The notes under the pieces were generated by a model. That model was not told where the DNA came from and did no database searches. It was given only the letters and a program-made list of their open reading frames with translations. From positions 4,650,001-4,714,000 of the forward strand of contig NZ_CP080647.1 in the NCBI RefSeq assembly GCF_019599145.1: 64,000 nucleotides of DNA, written 5' to 3'. The position numbers and the translations under genes are program-made. The DNA comes from Streptomyces akebiae (GTDB lineage Bacteria > Actinomycetota > Actinomycetes > Streptomycetales > Streptomycetaceae). How positions within the stretch are numbered: the first letter of the stretch is position 1; each line of letters opens with the position of its first letter. This document shows positions 35,758 to 44,820 of the stretch, in pieces.

Positions 35758-37233
35758 ATGCACAAGCATCTGCGACTCGCCCTCGCGACGGCCTCCGCGG
35801 CCGCGCTGACGGGCGGTCTGCTCACCTTCTCGGCCGTGACGGCGACGGCGGCCGACTCGGTCCACCAGCCCGTGGCCGACTTCAACGGCGACGGCTACGG
35901 CGACGTCGCGTACTCGGCCGGAAACGCCACCGTCGGCGGCGCCACGGGCGCCGGCCAGATCGTCGCCCTGTACGGCTCGGCGAGCGGCGTGACCTCGACG
36001 AAGCGCGCCACGATCAGCCAGAACACCACCGGCGTACCCGGCAGCGCCGAGAAGAACGACGCCTTCGGCTGGGTCAGCGCGTACGGCGACTACAACGACG
36101 ACGGCTACGACGACCTCGCCGTGTCGGCGCAGGGCGAGGACGTCGACGGCGACACCGACGGCGGCACGGTCCTCATCGTCTGGGGCTCGGCGAACGGCCT
36201 GTCCGGCGCCACCACCGTCAAGGACCCGGCGGTCTCCTCGCACGACTACTGGGGCACCGCGCTGGCGTCCGGCGACTTCGACGGCGACGGCAAGGAGGAC
36301 CTCGCGGTCGGCTCCTCGTCGAACCGGGTGTACGTCTTCAAGGGCGGCATCAGCAAGTCCGGCGCGTACGGCGGCCGCTACAGCTTCACCACCGACATCC
36401 TCTCCGGCCAGGGCACCGGCACGCTGGTGATGAGCGCGGGCGACGTCAACGGTGACAAGCGGACCGACCTCGTCGTCAACGGCTACGAGACCGACGGCGA
36501 CTACCACTACAACACCAACTGGTACGTGCCCGGCAGCGCCTCCGGCCTGAGCGCCTCGGGCGCGCAGGAGCTGAAGCGCGGCATCATCACCGGCATCGGC
36601 GACATCAACGGCGACGGCTACGGCGACATCGTCACCGGCCAGGACTGGGACCCGTCGAAGGACGGCAGCCAGCCCTCGGTGCCCGAGTCGTCCACCGGCG
36701 GCAAGGTCCACGTCGTCTACGGCACCGCCGGCGGCCCGGGCACCACCGTCGCGGTGACGCAGAACAGCGGCAACGTGCCCGGTTCCTCCGAGCGCGGCGA
36801 CTGGTTCGGCAGCGAGCTGTCCCTCGGCGACGTCAACGGCGACGGGAAGACCGACCTGGTGGTCGGCGCCCCCGGCGAGAACCTCGGCGGTGTCGTCAAC
36901 GCGGGCGCCCTGACCATCCTGTACGGCACGGAATCCGGTCTGAACACGACCTCCGGCTACCAGTACTTCGCCCAGTCCACCGCGGGCGTGCCCGGTTCGG
37001 ACGAGACGGACGACCGCCTCGGCAGCGACGTGAAGCTCACCGACCTCACCAATGACGGCAAGGCGGACCTGACGGTCGGCGCATACGGCGAGAACGACTT
37101 CAACGGTTCCCTGCTCTACCTGCCCTCCGACGGTACGAAGATCACCACGACGGGCTCGCGCTCCATCGCCCCGTCCGCGGTCGGCGTCTCCACCTCCGGC
37201 CAGCCGGTCTTCGGCGCGAACGCGGCCAACTGA
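35758..37233 (+). CDS. Secreted FG-GAP (integrin-type) repeat protein 1
   Basis: ATG at 35758 follows AGGAG. The 491-aa product has a signal peptide (HLRLALATASAAALTGG...ATAADS) and about seven beta-propeller blades. The blades carry calcium-binding DxNxDGxxD loops (ADFNGDGYGD, GDYNDDGYDD, GDFDGDGKED, GDVNGDKRTD, GDINGDGYGD, GDVNGDGKTD, TDLTNDGKAD) and VGAPGE/VYG.. strands. It is a full propeller by count. Extracellular binding role likely. It shares family and promoter type with the 43186 gene. Confidence 0.9.
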   Translation: MHKHLRLALATASAAALTGGLLTFSAVTATAADSVHQPVADFNGDGYGDVAYSAGNATVGGATGAGQIVALYGSASGVTSTKRATISQNTTGVPGSAEKNDAFGWVSAYGDYNDDGYDDLAVSAQGEDVDGDTDGGTVLIVWGSANGLSGATTVKDPAVSSHDYWGTALASGDFDGDGKEDLAVGSSSNRVYVFKGGISKSGAYGGRYSFTTDILSGQGTGTLVMSAGDVNGDKRTDLVVNGYETDGDYHYNTNWYVPGSASGLSASGAQELKRGIITGIGDINGDGYGDIVTGQDWDPSKDGSQPSVPESSTGGKVHVVYGTAGGPGTTVAVTQNSGNVPGSSERGDWFGSELSLGDVNGDGKTDLVVGAPGENLGGVVNAGALTILYGTESGLNTTSGYQYFAQSTAGVPGSDETDDRLGSDVKLTDLTNDGKADLTVGAYGENDFNGSLLYLPSDGTKITTTGSRSIAPSAVGVSTSGQPVFGANAAN

Positions 37234-37266
37234 CCCGGGCGACCGCCACAGGCACAACCAGAGTTC

Positions 37267-37295
37267 GGGCCCGCATCCACTTTGGATGCGGGCCC
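37267..37295 (+). terminator. Terminator after FG-GAP gene 1
   Basis: 12-bp perfect stem (GGGCCCGCATCC / GGATGCGGGCCC) with a 5-nt loop ACTTT. Confidence 0.8.
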
Positions 37296-37359
37296 TCCCT
37301 CCCCGTGCGCAGCAGCCGCAGCACCCTCCTGACGACGACCCTCACCACAGCCCGGACCG

Positions 37360-37648
37360 CGCTGACGAGGCGGGCGGGGTGCACGTCCTGTACGGCGCCA
37401 AGTCGGGCCTGGGGGCTCAGGGTTCGCAGTGGTTCGCCCGCAACTCACCGGGTGTCCCGGGCGCCCTGGCCACCGGCGACTACGTCGGCCACACGGTCCG
37501 CCTCCGCGACACCGACCGCGACGGCATGGCGGACCTGTACGTCATGGGCGACAACAGCTCGCTGCGCCTGCCGGGCACCTCGAAGGGCGTGACGACGACG
37601 GGCGTGCAGCAGGTGAACGGTGACGTCGTCACGGGAATGCTTCAGTAA
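37360..37648 (+). pseudogene. C-terminal fragment of another FG-GAP protein
   Basis: The frame encodes GGVHVLYGAKSGLGAQGSQW...NSPGVPGALATGDYVGHTVRLRDTDRDGMADLYV...GTSKGVTTTGVQQVNGDVVTGMLQ, the last blade and tail of an FG-GAP propeller similar to the gene just upstream. There is no start, signal or upstream blades, and a terminator precedes it. It is a remnant of a deleted tandem copy. Confidence 0.7.
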
Positions 37649-37830
37649 CGCGGCTCACGTATCGCACGTATGAGGGCGGCGAGCCCGGCGGGGGTGGAGC
37701 GCACCACCCGGCCGGGCTCCTCGCTCTCACGGAGGTGGAGAGCTTCGCGATGGGCCGCGATCTCAAGGCAGTTGGCCGCATCACCGCCGCTGGAGAACGA
37801 GGACTTACGCCACACCATGCCGTCCGCCAT
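37642..37830 (-). CDS. DUF397 small protein of the WhiJ/AbaA-type trio
   Basis: ATG at 37830 has a GAGGGG site upstream. The 62-aa product (VWRKSSFSSGGDAANCLEIAAH...VRSTPAGLAALIRAIR) carries the DUF397 signature W.KSS.S...G..C.E. DUF397 proteins are encoded beside XRE regulators in Streptomyces and probably bind them. It lies 11 bp after the XRE gene, consistent with an operon. Confidence 0.9.
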   Translation of the reverse strand: MADGMVWRKSSFSSGGDAANCLEIAAHREALHLRESEEPGRVVRSTPAGLAALIRAIREPRY

Positions 37831-37841
37831 GCCCTGACCCC

Positions 37842-38672
37842 TCAGCATTCTCGTACGAGTCGGTGGATGAACTCGCGGGACTCTACGACCTCCAACGCCG
37901 CCGCCTCCACCTTGCGCAGCACCTGCCGGTATCGCCCGAGCTGAGCCTCCGCGTCCAGGAAGGCACTGCCATGCTGACTGTCCACCATGGCGGTGTCGAG
38001 CCGCGGAACCGGGCCGCCCGCGTACACCACCGGATCGACGACCCCGGCGAAACCGTCCACATCGAACGGCACCACACGCACCGCGACTTCGCTCTCCAAC
38101 AGATACGACAACTGCTCCCGAGCCACCTTCCGGTCGGCCACCCGGATCCGCAGCGCCGCCTCATGCACCAACGCCAGGTACCGCACACTCTCCAGAGCCC
38201 GCTGCCGACGCAACCTGAACTCCACCCGCGTCTCCAGCTCCTCCTCCGAAAGCCTCGGCACCGAGCCCTCGAAGATCGCCCGTACCTGTCCCTCGGTCTG
38301 CAGCAGCCCAGGAATATGCACGCACTCGAAGTTGGTCAGGTGGGCGGCATGGTGTTCCAGCTCCGCCAGGTCCAGATACCCCGACGGTACGCGCTCCCGG
38401 TACTCCTCCCACCAGCCCCGCCCGCGCTCGGTCGCCATGGCCGCCAACGCCTCGACGAGGGCGGCGTCGTCACAGGCGTACTGCCCGGCCAGGTACCGCA
38501 CGCGCTCGGCACTCACGCCGACATTGCCCGACTCCATCATGGAGATCTTGCTCTGCGCGATCCCCGTGGCATCGGACGCCTCCCGGATCGACTGCCCCCT
38601 CCGTTCCCGCAGCTTGCGCAGCTCGGCGCCCAGCCGCGCCTGGCGTGCGGTGACGATGCTTCTGGCCGGCAT
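37842..38672 (-). CDS. XRE-family regulator with DUF5753 (WhiJ-like)
   Basis: ATG at 38672 follows GGGAGGGAAGGG. The 276-aa product has a Cro/C1 helix-turn-helix (LGAELRKLRERRGQSIREASDATGIAQSKISMMESG, residues ~12-60). The DUF5753 effector-like domain follows (YLDLAELEHHAAHLTNFECVHIPGLLQTEGQVRAIF...VVPFDVDGFAG...FLDAEAQLGRYRQVL). Such proteins pair with a DUF397 protein and often with an anti-sigma-type kinase, as here, to control development or antibiotic production. It diverges from the kinase gene, with a shared candidate operator between them. Confidence 0.92.
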   Translation of the reverse strand: MPARSIVTARQARLGAELRKLRERRGQSIREASDATGIAQSKISMMESGNVGVSAERVRYLAGQYACDDAALVEALAAMATERGRGWWEEYRERVPSGYLDLAELEHHAAHLTNFECVHIPGLLQTEGQVRAIFEGSVPRLSEEELETRVEFRLRRQRALESVRYLALVHEAALRIRVADRKVAREQLSYLLESEVAVRVVPFDVDGFAGVVDPVVYAGGPVPRLDTAMVDSQHGSAFLDAEAQLGRYRQVLRKVEAAALEVVESREFIHRLVREC

Positions 38673-38726
38673 GTGGCCCTTCCCTCCCGACAGTTGGAGG
38701 CACCAGTATCCCAGTCCAGCTTGACC

Positions 38727-38744
38727 GGGGTGAGTATTCACCCC
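38727..38744. promoter_or_regulatory. Candidate operator between the XRE and kinase genes
   Basis: GGGGTGA-GTAT-TCACCCC is a perfect 7-bp dyad. It exactly fills the spacer between TTGACC (38721-38726) and TACATT (38745-38750), a candidate plus-strand promoter, so bound protein would block the kinase gene. Confidence 0.45.
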
Positions 38745-38887
38745 TACATTCAGTGACGCGACGCACACGCTGCGGAATCCCGGGACCCCGGAAGCGCACC
38801 GCCCCGCCCTGCCACGGCGGCGGCGACAATGCCACCGCCCGCCACCGAAGCGCCCCACCCCTCCGTACGCCTCACCGGGAGCCCCCC

Positions 38888-39286
38888 ATGCCCGACGCCT
38901 GGGAGTACACCCTCTACATCCCCCACGACCCCCGAGCCGTGGCGATCAGCCGCCGCACCCTCCGCGACATCCTCACCACCCACACCCTCCCCGCCCTCGT
39001 CGAACCGGCGGAGCTGCTGGCCTCCGAACTCCTCACCAACGCCCTGCGTCACACCACCGGCCCGGCGGCCCTGAAGCTCCGCCAGTCCGGCCGCTCGTTC
39101 CGCCTGGGCGCCTGGGACACGGACCCGACACCCCCGACGGTCACCACCCCCGCACTCACCCCCACCTCCGGCCGAGGCCTGCATCTCGTCGACGCCTACG
39201 CGGACGACTGGGGGTGGTTCACCGTGAACGGGAACAGCGGAAAGTACATCTGGTGTGAACTGGGTACGGAGTTGAAGCCCGGCTGA
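38888..39286 (+). CDS. Anti-sigma-type ATP-binding (HATPase) protein
   Basis: ATG at 38888 has a GGGAG site. The 132-aa product has the GHKL kinase landmarks of RsbW/SpoIIAB-like proteins: ASELLTNALRHT (N box) and GRGLHLVDAYADDWGW (G-box region). Together with the XRE and DUF397 genes it completes the common Streptomyces trio. It may phosphorylate an anti-anti-sigma factor or hold a sigma factor; the partner is not visible. It ends 24 bp before the NACHT gene. Confidence 0.85.
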   Translation: MPDAWEYTLYIPHDPRAVAISRRTLRDILTTHTLPALVEPAELLASELLTNALRHTTGPAALKLRQSGRSFRLGAWDTDPTPPTVTTPALTPTSGRGLHLVDAYADDWGWFTVNGNSGKYIWCELGTELKPG

Positions 39287-39309
39287 CGACGGACGACCAC
39301 GGGGTGGGG

Positions 39310-42300
39310 ATGACGGACGTACGCAAGGCGCTCCGAGTCCTGGGCGGCGCGGGGCTGTTGCTCTCGTTCGGCGTGGCGACGAACCAGGTGCTGAACAACG
39401 GAACGCTCAGCTGGACCTGGATGTACGCCGCCTTCGGCTTCGGCGTCCTGAGCCTCCTGCTCTCGGAGCGGGCCGTCCCCGCCGCCACCGAGGCCACCCC
39501 GCACGGCGGACGCAGGGTCTACCTCCGTCAACTCCGCGCCAGCGTCCGGGACATGGAAACGGTCGGCATCGCGACACAGAGCGAGTTCGTGTTCCGGATG
39601 CGGCAGGTGTACGTGGACGTGAGCGTCGTACCCCAGCCCCTGCACAACACCACGCGGGAGCCGTACCTGGGTTCGGTGTCCGGCGGGGAACGCCGAAGCC
39701 TGAAGTCGGTCCTCCGGGACGCCGACCGCGATGCGGCGTCCCGGGTGCTGGCGGTGATCGGCGGTCCTGGTTCCGGCAAGACGACCCTGGCCCGCAACAC
39801 CGCCCTGGGGCTGTGCGAACACCGCTGGCGGCCGTGGAGACGCCGACTGCCGGTGCTGCTGTACCTCCGCGACCACGCCACCGCTCTGCTGGCGGACGAA
39901 CCTCCCACGCTCGGCACGGTCGCGGTCTCGGCCGGCTGGCTGGAGGGCAAGGTCCCGGCGCGTTGGCTGGACCGAAGACTCGACCGGGGCGGCTGTGTCG
40001 TACTCCTGGACGGACTCGACGAGGTCGCCGACCGGGCGGATCGCGACCGGGTCGTGGCCTGGGTCGCCCGCCAGATCCAGCGCCATCCCGACAACGTCTA
40101 CGTGGTGACGTCCCGCCCCCATGGCTACGAGACGAATCCGCTGCCGGGAGCGGAGGTGCTCCAGGTACGGCGATTCACGTGGCGGCAGATCGAACTCTTC
40201 CTGCGGCAGTGGGCGTTCGCGACGGAGAGCCGCGCCCGACAGGGCACGGAACGGGAGATACGCGCCATCGCGGACAGGAACGCCACCGACCTGCTGACCC
40301 GGCTGCGCGGTCAACCGGCGCTGTACGAACTGGCGGCCAACCCGCTGTTGCTGACCATGACCGCGAACGTCCACCGTTACCGTGGCCAACTGCCCGGCAG
40401 CCGAGCCGAGTTGTACGCGGAGATGTGCGACGTACTGCTCCACCGCCGCGCCGAGGCCCGCGGCCTGAGCGACGCCACCGGTCTCGGCGGCCCCCACAAA
40501 CGGCATGTCGCGCAGCACTTGGCGCTGGCCATGATGAGGGCCAGGGTGCGGGACTGGCCGGTGCGTGACGCGGCCACCGCGATCCGCCGACCGCTGCGCC
40601 AGGTCCCGGGCACGGTGACCGCCGAGGTGTTCCTGACCGAGGCCCGCAAGAGCGGCCTGCTCGTGGAACGGGAACGCGGCGTGTACGGCTTCGCCCACCT
40701 GACGCTGCAGGAGTACCTGGCGGCCGCCCAGCTCGGCGACTCACGAACCGACTCCACCGTACTGACGACCCATGTCGACGACCCCTGGTGGCGCGAGACC
40801 ATCCTGCTCTGGTCGGCCGCCAACGACGCCACACCCGTCATCAACGCCTGCCTGGACCGCAACACCGTTCCCGCCCTGGCGCTGGCCCTGGACTGCGTCG
40901 ACCAGGCCAGGACCGTCGACCCGGACGTCCGAGAACGCGTCGACGAGATCGCGACCGCACGGACGGACGACCCCGCGGACGCCGCCCGGCTGCGTCTGCT
41001 CATCGGGGTTCTGGCCGCCAGAAGCCTGAGAGAGACGATCCAGCTCGACGACAGCACCGCCCTGTGCGCACGGCCCGTTCCCCGGCTCGTGTACCAGCAG
41101 TTCGTCCGCGAGGAGAGGGAGGCCGGGCGCCACCATGACGACCCCGCTCCCTCAGACGGGTCCCAGGCCGACAACCGGGCCGCGGTGGGCATGCAGGCAG
41201 GAGACGCCGAACGCTTCGTCGCCTGGCTCAACACCGTCACCGGGGACACCGGTTACCGGCTGCCCACACCGGAAGAGCTCCACGACCCCGCCGCGGCCAC
41301 ATCCGTCGACCTCGCCCACCACACCCTCTGGGCCCGGCACGCCGAACGCACCGTCCTCCACAGGCCTGACGGAGCCCCTTGGCCCTACAGCGCCCCGTCG
41401 GCGTGGCTTCGCACCCGCCCAGTCGCCGACCGCCGACGGCTCATGCCCTTCCTTCGGCTCCTGGCGCTCCCGGCCGAGGACCGCAGCCACATCGAGGGGT
41501 GTACCAGGGTCCTCCTCACCGGGATCACCCACGCCGAGGACATCCCCGGCTCCCCCGGCCTGGCACCGTTGGAGCTTCCTCTCACGCTCGCTCTCGCCCT
41601 GGCCCTGGACGACGCCCGTGCCCACCTGAGCACCCGGGACAGCTCCGCCTCGGGTCCCAGCACGCCCGATCCAGAAGCCGACAAGCCACTCACCCGGGCT
41701 CGTCGTCTGCTCCACGCCATCAACCCCGCCCTCATCGTCGACCCCGCCCTCAGCATCGAGCTGGACCGGGCGATCGCCGACGGCCCCGCCATCTACGCAC
41801 TGTCGAACCGGCGCGCCCTCACCGTCGCCCTCAGCCAGGCCTACGAGCGCACCCTGACTCGCGCCCGGGAGCTCGATCCCGATCTCACCCACGACCCCAA
41901 CGGCGCCTACACACTGCACTTCGACCTCCGCGTGGCGGTCGAGGCCGCGCTACCCCTCGCCGTCACCCTCGACGGCGCCCTCGATCTAGAGCTGAACGAC
42001 GCCCCGGCCCTCAACCCCGTCTTCTCCGACCTCGACGATTCCCTCGGCATCGCCCCCGCCCTCGACCTGGTGTTCAGCCTCGACGACAACGCCACCACAG
42101 GGGGGCTGCGCATCGCGGCCGCCGCGTTCCACGCACTGTCCACCGCCTGGACGTACCTCCCCGGAGCGAATGCGGACCTCGCGAGCTTCGACGACTTCAT
42201 GACACGCGTGGCGACCGAGGCCCCCGCCGGACCGTCGCCGAAACCACCGGAGGATCCGACCACCGACCTCCGCGAGCTCCGCGCGCGCCTACGGGCGACT

Positions 42301-42582
42301 CAGCACAACAGCACACTGCCCGTGCTGGACGAGACGGTCGCACTCCTCACCTCAATGCGCGACCGGTGGTCCCCGTCCGACGATCGGTCTCTGGCGTGCG
42401 CCCGCTCAGCCCTTCTCGCCACCTTGATCATCCTGGCCGTCCTGCCACTAGAAGACCATGCCGACGAGGAAGCCGCACAGGCCCTGCGGCTGGCGTGGCA
42501 GAGCCTGACCGCACTCCCCCATTACCCCACGCGCCACCCGGCCCCCAACCAGCTCCTCCTCCTGGCCCGCACCCAGCCCTAG
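39310..42582 (+). CDS. Membrane-anchored NACHT NTPase with degenerate FGE-like region
   Basis: ATG 39310 (GTG 39304 possible). The 1090-aa product has two N-terminal membrane helices (~10-24 and ~36-53). A NACHT domain follows, with Walker A GGPGSGKT (151-158), Walker B VVLLDGLDEV (231-239), SRPHGY sensor and a QEYLAAAQL-type winged-helix end. A region GMQAGDAERFVAWLNTVTGDTGYRLPTPEEL resembles formylglycine-generating-enzyme/sulfatase-modifying folds. The last ~400 residues are helical with Ala/Leu/Asp repeats. NACHT proteins are STAND NTPases, and many bacterial ones act in antiphage defence, with the C-terminus as sensor and the N-terminus as effector. A membrane effector is plausible; no nuclease domain is present. 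Confidence 0.8.
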   Translation: MTDVRKALRVLGGAGLLLSFGVATNQVLNNGTLSWTWMYAAFGFGVLSLLLSERAVPAATEATPHGGRRVYLRQLRASVRDMETVGIATQSEFVFRMRQVYVDVSVVPQPLHNTTREPYLGSVSGGERRSLKSVLRDADRDAASRVLAVIGGPGSGKTTLARNTALGLCEHRWRPWRRRLPVLLYLRDHATALLADEPPTLGTVAVSAGWLEGKVPARWLDRRLDRGGCVVLLDGLDEVADRADRDRVVAWVARQIQRHPDNVYVVTSRPHGYETNPLPGAEVLQVRRFTWRQIELFLRQWAFATESRARQGTEREIRAIADRNATDLLTRLRGQPALYELAANPLLLTMTANVHRYRGQLPGSRAELYAEMCDVLLHRRAEARGLSDATGLGGPHKRHVAQHLALAMMRARVRDWPVRDAATAIRRPLRQVPGTVTAEVFLTEARKSGLLVERERGVYGFAHLTLQEYLAAAQLGDSRTDSTVLTTHVDDPWWRETILLWSAANDATPVINACLDRNTVPALALALDCVDQARTVDPDVRERVDEIATARTDDPADAARLRLLIGVLAARSLRETIQLDDSTALCARPVPRLVYQQFVREEREAGRHHDDPAPSDGSQADNRAAVGMQAGDAERFVAWLNTVTGDTGYRLPTPEELHDPAAATSVDLAHHTLWARHAERTVLHRPDGAPWPYSAPSAWLRTRPVADRRRLMPFLRLLALPAEDRSHIEGCTRVLLTGITHAEDIPGSPGLAPLELPLTLALALALDDARAHLSTRDSSASGPSTPDPEADKPLTRARRLLHAINPALIVDPALSIELDRAIADGPAIYALSNRRALTVALSQAYERTLTRARELDPDLTHDPNGAYTLHFDLRVAVEAALPLAVTLDGALDLELNDAPALNPVFSDLDDSLGIAPALDLVFSLDDNATTGGLRIAAAAFHALSTAWTYLPGANADLASFDDFMTRVATEAPAGPSPKPPEDPTTDLRELRARLRATQHNSTLPVLDETVALLTSMRDRWSPSDDRSLACARSALLATLIILAVLPLEDHADEEAAQALRLAWQSLTALPHYPTRHPAPNQLLLLARTQP

Positions 42583-42661
42583 CCTGCGAAGCACCCCACT
42601 TGGGGCGATAATCACATAAAAGAAGCACAACAGACAGATATCCGGAAAGCCGGCGATCCCC

Positions 42662-43057
42662 ATGGCCGAACACCCGAACGCAGCGCTCGTCCGCAAGGGC
42701 TACGACGCCTTCACCCGGGGCGACATGGACACCCTCCGGGGCCTGATGGCCTCGGACTGCACGCACCACGTCCCCGGCAGCCACCTGCTGTCGGGCGACC
42801 ACAAGGGGCAGGACTCGATCATCGCCCTGTACCAGCGCCTCTTCGAGGAGACCGGCGGGACGTTCGACGTCACCCTCAGCCATGTGTGCGTGGACGGCCG
42901 GGGCCACGCCGTCTCCGTGCACCGCTACACCGCCGAGCGCGGCGGCAAGCGGATCGAGCAGAACGGCTGTCTCGTCTTCCGGATCGTCGGCGACCGGATC
43001 ACGGACATCGACGAGTGCCAGGAGGATCTGGACAAGGAGAGCGAGTTCTGGTCGTAG
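42662..43057 (+). CDS. SnoaL/NTF2-like protein
   Basis: ATG at 42662. The 131-aa product has the NTF2-fold signature of SnoaL-like ketosteroid-isomerase relatives: NAALVRKGYDAFTRGDMDTLRGLMASDCTHHVPG...FEETGGTFDVTL...RIEQNGCLVFRIVGDRITDIDECQED. Such proteins may be isomerases, cyclases or binding proteins; active-site assignment is not possible here. It stands alone. A CCCCACTTGGGG hairpin lies upstream near 42593-42604. Confidence 0.8.
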   Translation: MAEHPNAALVRKGYDAFTRGDMDTLRGLMASDCTHHVPGSHLLSGDHKGQDSIIALYQRLFEETGGTFDVTLSHVCVDGRGHAVSVHRYTAERGGKRIEQNGCLVFRIVGDRITDIDECQEDLDKESEFWS

Positions 43058-43103
43058 GCCCGGCCCTCGACCACCCGCCCCCTGACCCCTGACCCCGCCC
43101 GCA

Positions 43104-43128
43104 CAACCCCACGAGGCCTCCAGGTGTC
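43104..43128 (+). promoter_or_regulatory. Candidate ECF-sigma promoter D (CAACC-N16-TGTC)
   Basis: CAACC at 43104-43108, TGTC at 43125-43128, spacing 16, 58 bp before the GTG at 43186. Fourth case of the shared architecture. Confidence 0.5.
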
Positions 43129-43185
43129 ACACAGGTGAACCGGCCATCTCGGCCCCGCCATCCGGCCACCCACCTGGAGCCCCCC

Positions 43186-44658
43186 GTGCACAGACGGACA
43201 TACGCCCTGGCCGCCGCCACCGTGGCGACCGCCACCACGGCGGCCCTCGCCCTCACCCTGGCGCCGGCCGCCACCGCCGCCCCCTCCCCCGCCGTGACCA
43301 GCGACTTCAACGCCGACGGCTACGCGGACCTCGCCGTCGGCGTCCCCGACGCGACCGTGAACGGCAAGGCCAAGGCCGGCTATGTCCACCTCGTCTGGGG
43401 CGGCGCGAAGGGCCTCGGACGGCACGGCGGCATCCGGGTCAGCCAGTCCACCGCCGAGGTCCCCGGCACCCCCGAGGCCGGCGACCGCTTCGGCGCCTCC
43501 GTACTGCTCGCGGACCTGAGCGGCGACGGCCTCGCCGAGCTGATCGTCGGCGCGCCCGGCGAGGACGTCACCGGCCGGGGCGCGGACGCGGGCACGGTCA
43601 CCGTCGTCGGCGGCGCGCGGACCGGCACGGGCCCCGCGTCCAACGCCCTCACCGGCCCGTCGGGGAACGCGGCGTACGGCTGGTCGGTCGCGGCGGCGGA
43701 CCTGACCGGCGACGGCGGCCGGGACCTGGTGGTCGGCGGCCGGGACCGGGTCGCCATGCGTGCCGCCGTCGACAACGGCGAGGACCTGGTCGTCACCACC
43801 GTCCTCGCCACCCCGATGGGCGGCCGTGCCCCGGTCCTCGCCACCGGCGACTTCACCGCCGACGGCACGGACGACCTCGCCCTCGCCTACCACACGATCG
43901 ACGCCCCCTTCACCCAGTCACACGTACGGCTGTGGACGTGGGACGAAGCCGAGCGCCGCATGGCCAACACCTGGAACTCCGACAACGGCGCCGCCTCCGC
44001 GCTCGCCGTCGGCGACTTCGACGGCGACGGACTGGACGACCTGGCCCTCGGCGAGTGCCGTGAGATAGCCGACGAGAACATCGACGACCCGTGCGGCCCG
44101 GAGTCGTACGCCAAGGGCGGCGGCATCCACCTCCTCTACGGCGACGAGAAATCCTTCGGCCTGCGCACCCAGACCCTCAACCAGGACACCGTCGGCGTCC
44201 TGGGCGTCGCCGAGGACGGTGACCGCTTCGGCGCCTCCCTCGCCGTGCTGGACTGGAACCACGACGGCCGCGACGACCTGGTCGCGGGCGCCCCCGGCGA
44301 GGCCATCGGCACCCGCGCGGCAGCCGGCGCGGCCACCCTGCTGCTGAGCCACGTCGGCGGCATCGTCGACGAGTTCGGTGAGGCGTCCTCCGTGCCGTAC
44401 CACCAGGACCGTCCCCGCGTCCCCGGCGCGGCGGAGACGAACGACGCCTTCGGCGCGGCCGTCGCCACCGGCGACTACGACCAGGACGGCACCCCGGACA
44501 CGGCCGTCGGCGCCCCGGGCGAGAACGCGAGGTCCGGCGGCGTCTGGGTCTTCCCGAAGACCTCGGTCACCGGCTCCTACGCCCTCACCCCGAAGAACCT
44601 GGGCCTGCCGTCGCCGTCGTCGGCCCTGTCGTACGGCAGGTACATGAGCAGCCATTGA
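43186..44658 (+). CDS. Secreted FG-GAP (integrin-type) repeat protein 2
   Basis: GTG at 43186 is preferred for its GGAG site at a 7-nt spacing; GTG 43135 would begin at the expected transcript start. The 490-aa product has a signal peptide (RRTYALAAATVATATTAALALTLAPAATA). About seven FG-GAP blades follow, with DxNxDGxxD-type loops (SDFNADGYAD, ADLSGDGLAE, GDFDGDGLDD, LDWNHDGRDD, GDYDQDGTPD). It is a paralogue of the 35758 gene with different loops, and probably binds extracellular ligands or surfaces. Confidence 0.9.
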   Translation: MHRRTYALAAATVATATTAALALTLAPAATAAPSPAVTSDFNADGYADLAVGVPDATVNGKAKAGYVHLVWGGAKGLGRHGGIRVSQSTAEVPGTPEAGDRFGASVLLADLSGDGLAELIVGAPGEDVTGRGADAGTVTVVGGARTGTGPASNALTGPSGNAAYGWSVAAADLTGDGGRDLVVGGRDRVAMRAAVDNGEDLVVTTVLATPMGGRAPVLATGDFTADGTDDLALAYHTIDAPFTQSHVRLWTWDEAERRMANTWNSDNGAASALAVGDFDGDGLDDLALGECREIADENIDDPCGPESYAKGGGIHLLYGDEKSFGLRTQTLNQDTVGVLGVAEDGDRFGASLAVLDWNHDGRDDLVAGAPGEAIGTRAAAGAATLLLSHVGGIVDEFGEASSVPYHQDRPRVPGAAETNDAFGAAVATGDYDQDGTPDTAVGAPGENARSGGVWVFPKTSVTGSYALTPKNLGLPSPSSALSYGRYMSSH

Positions 44659-44667
44659 GCGCCCGCT

Positions 44668-44700
44668 GACACGGCCGCCGACCTGCGCGGGGGCCGTGTC
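44668..44700 (+). terminator. Terminator after FG-GAP gene 2
   Basis: 9-bp perfect stem GACACGGCC / GGCCGTGTC with a 15-nt loop, 10 bp after the stop codon. Confidence 0.65.
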
Positions 44701-44820
44701 CGGCCGACCCCTCACGCATCCCTGACGATCCCTTAGGGGATGTCACAGCTCGGCCGCAAAGCCGGGCCGGTTGGCCCCGGCCCGGCACGCGGCCGTCCGG
44801 GACCAGGTACGTTCGATGAC

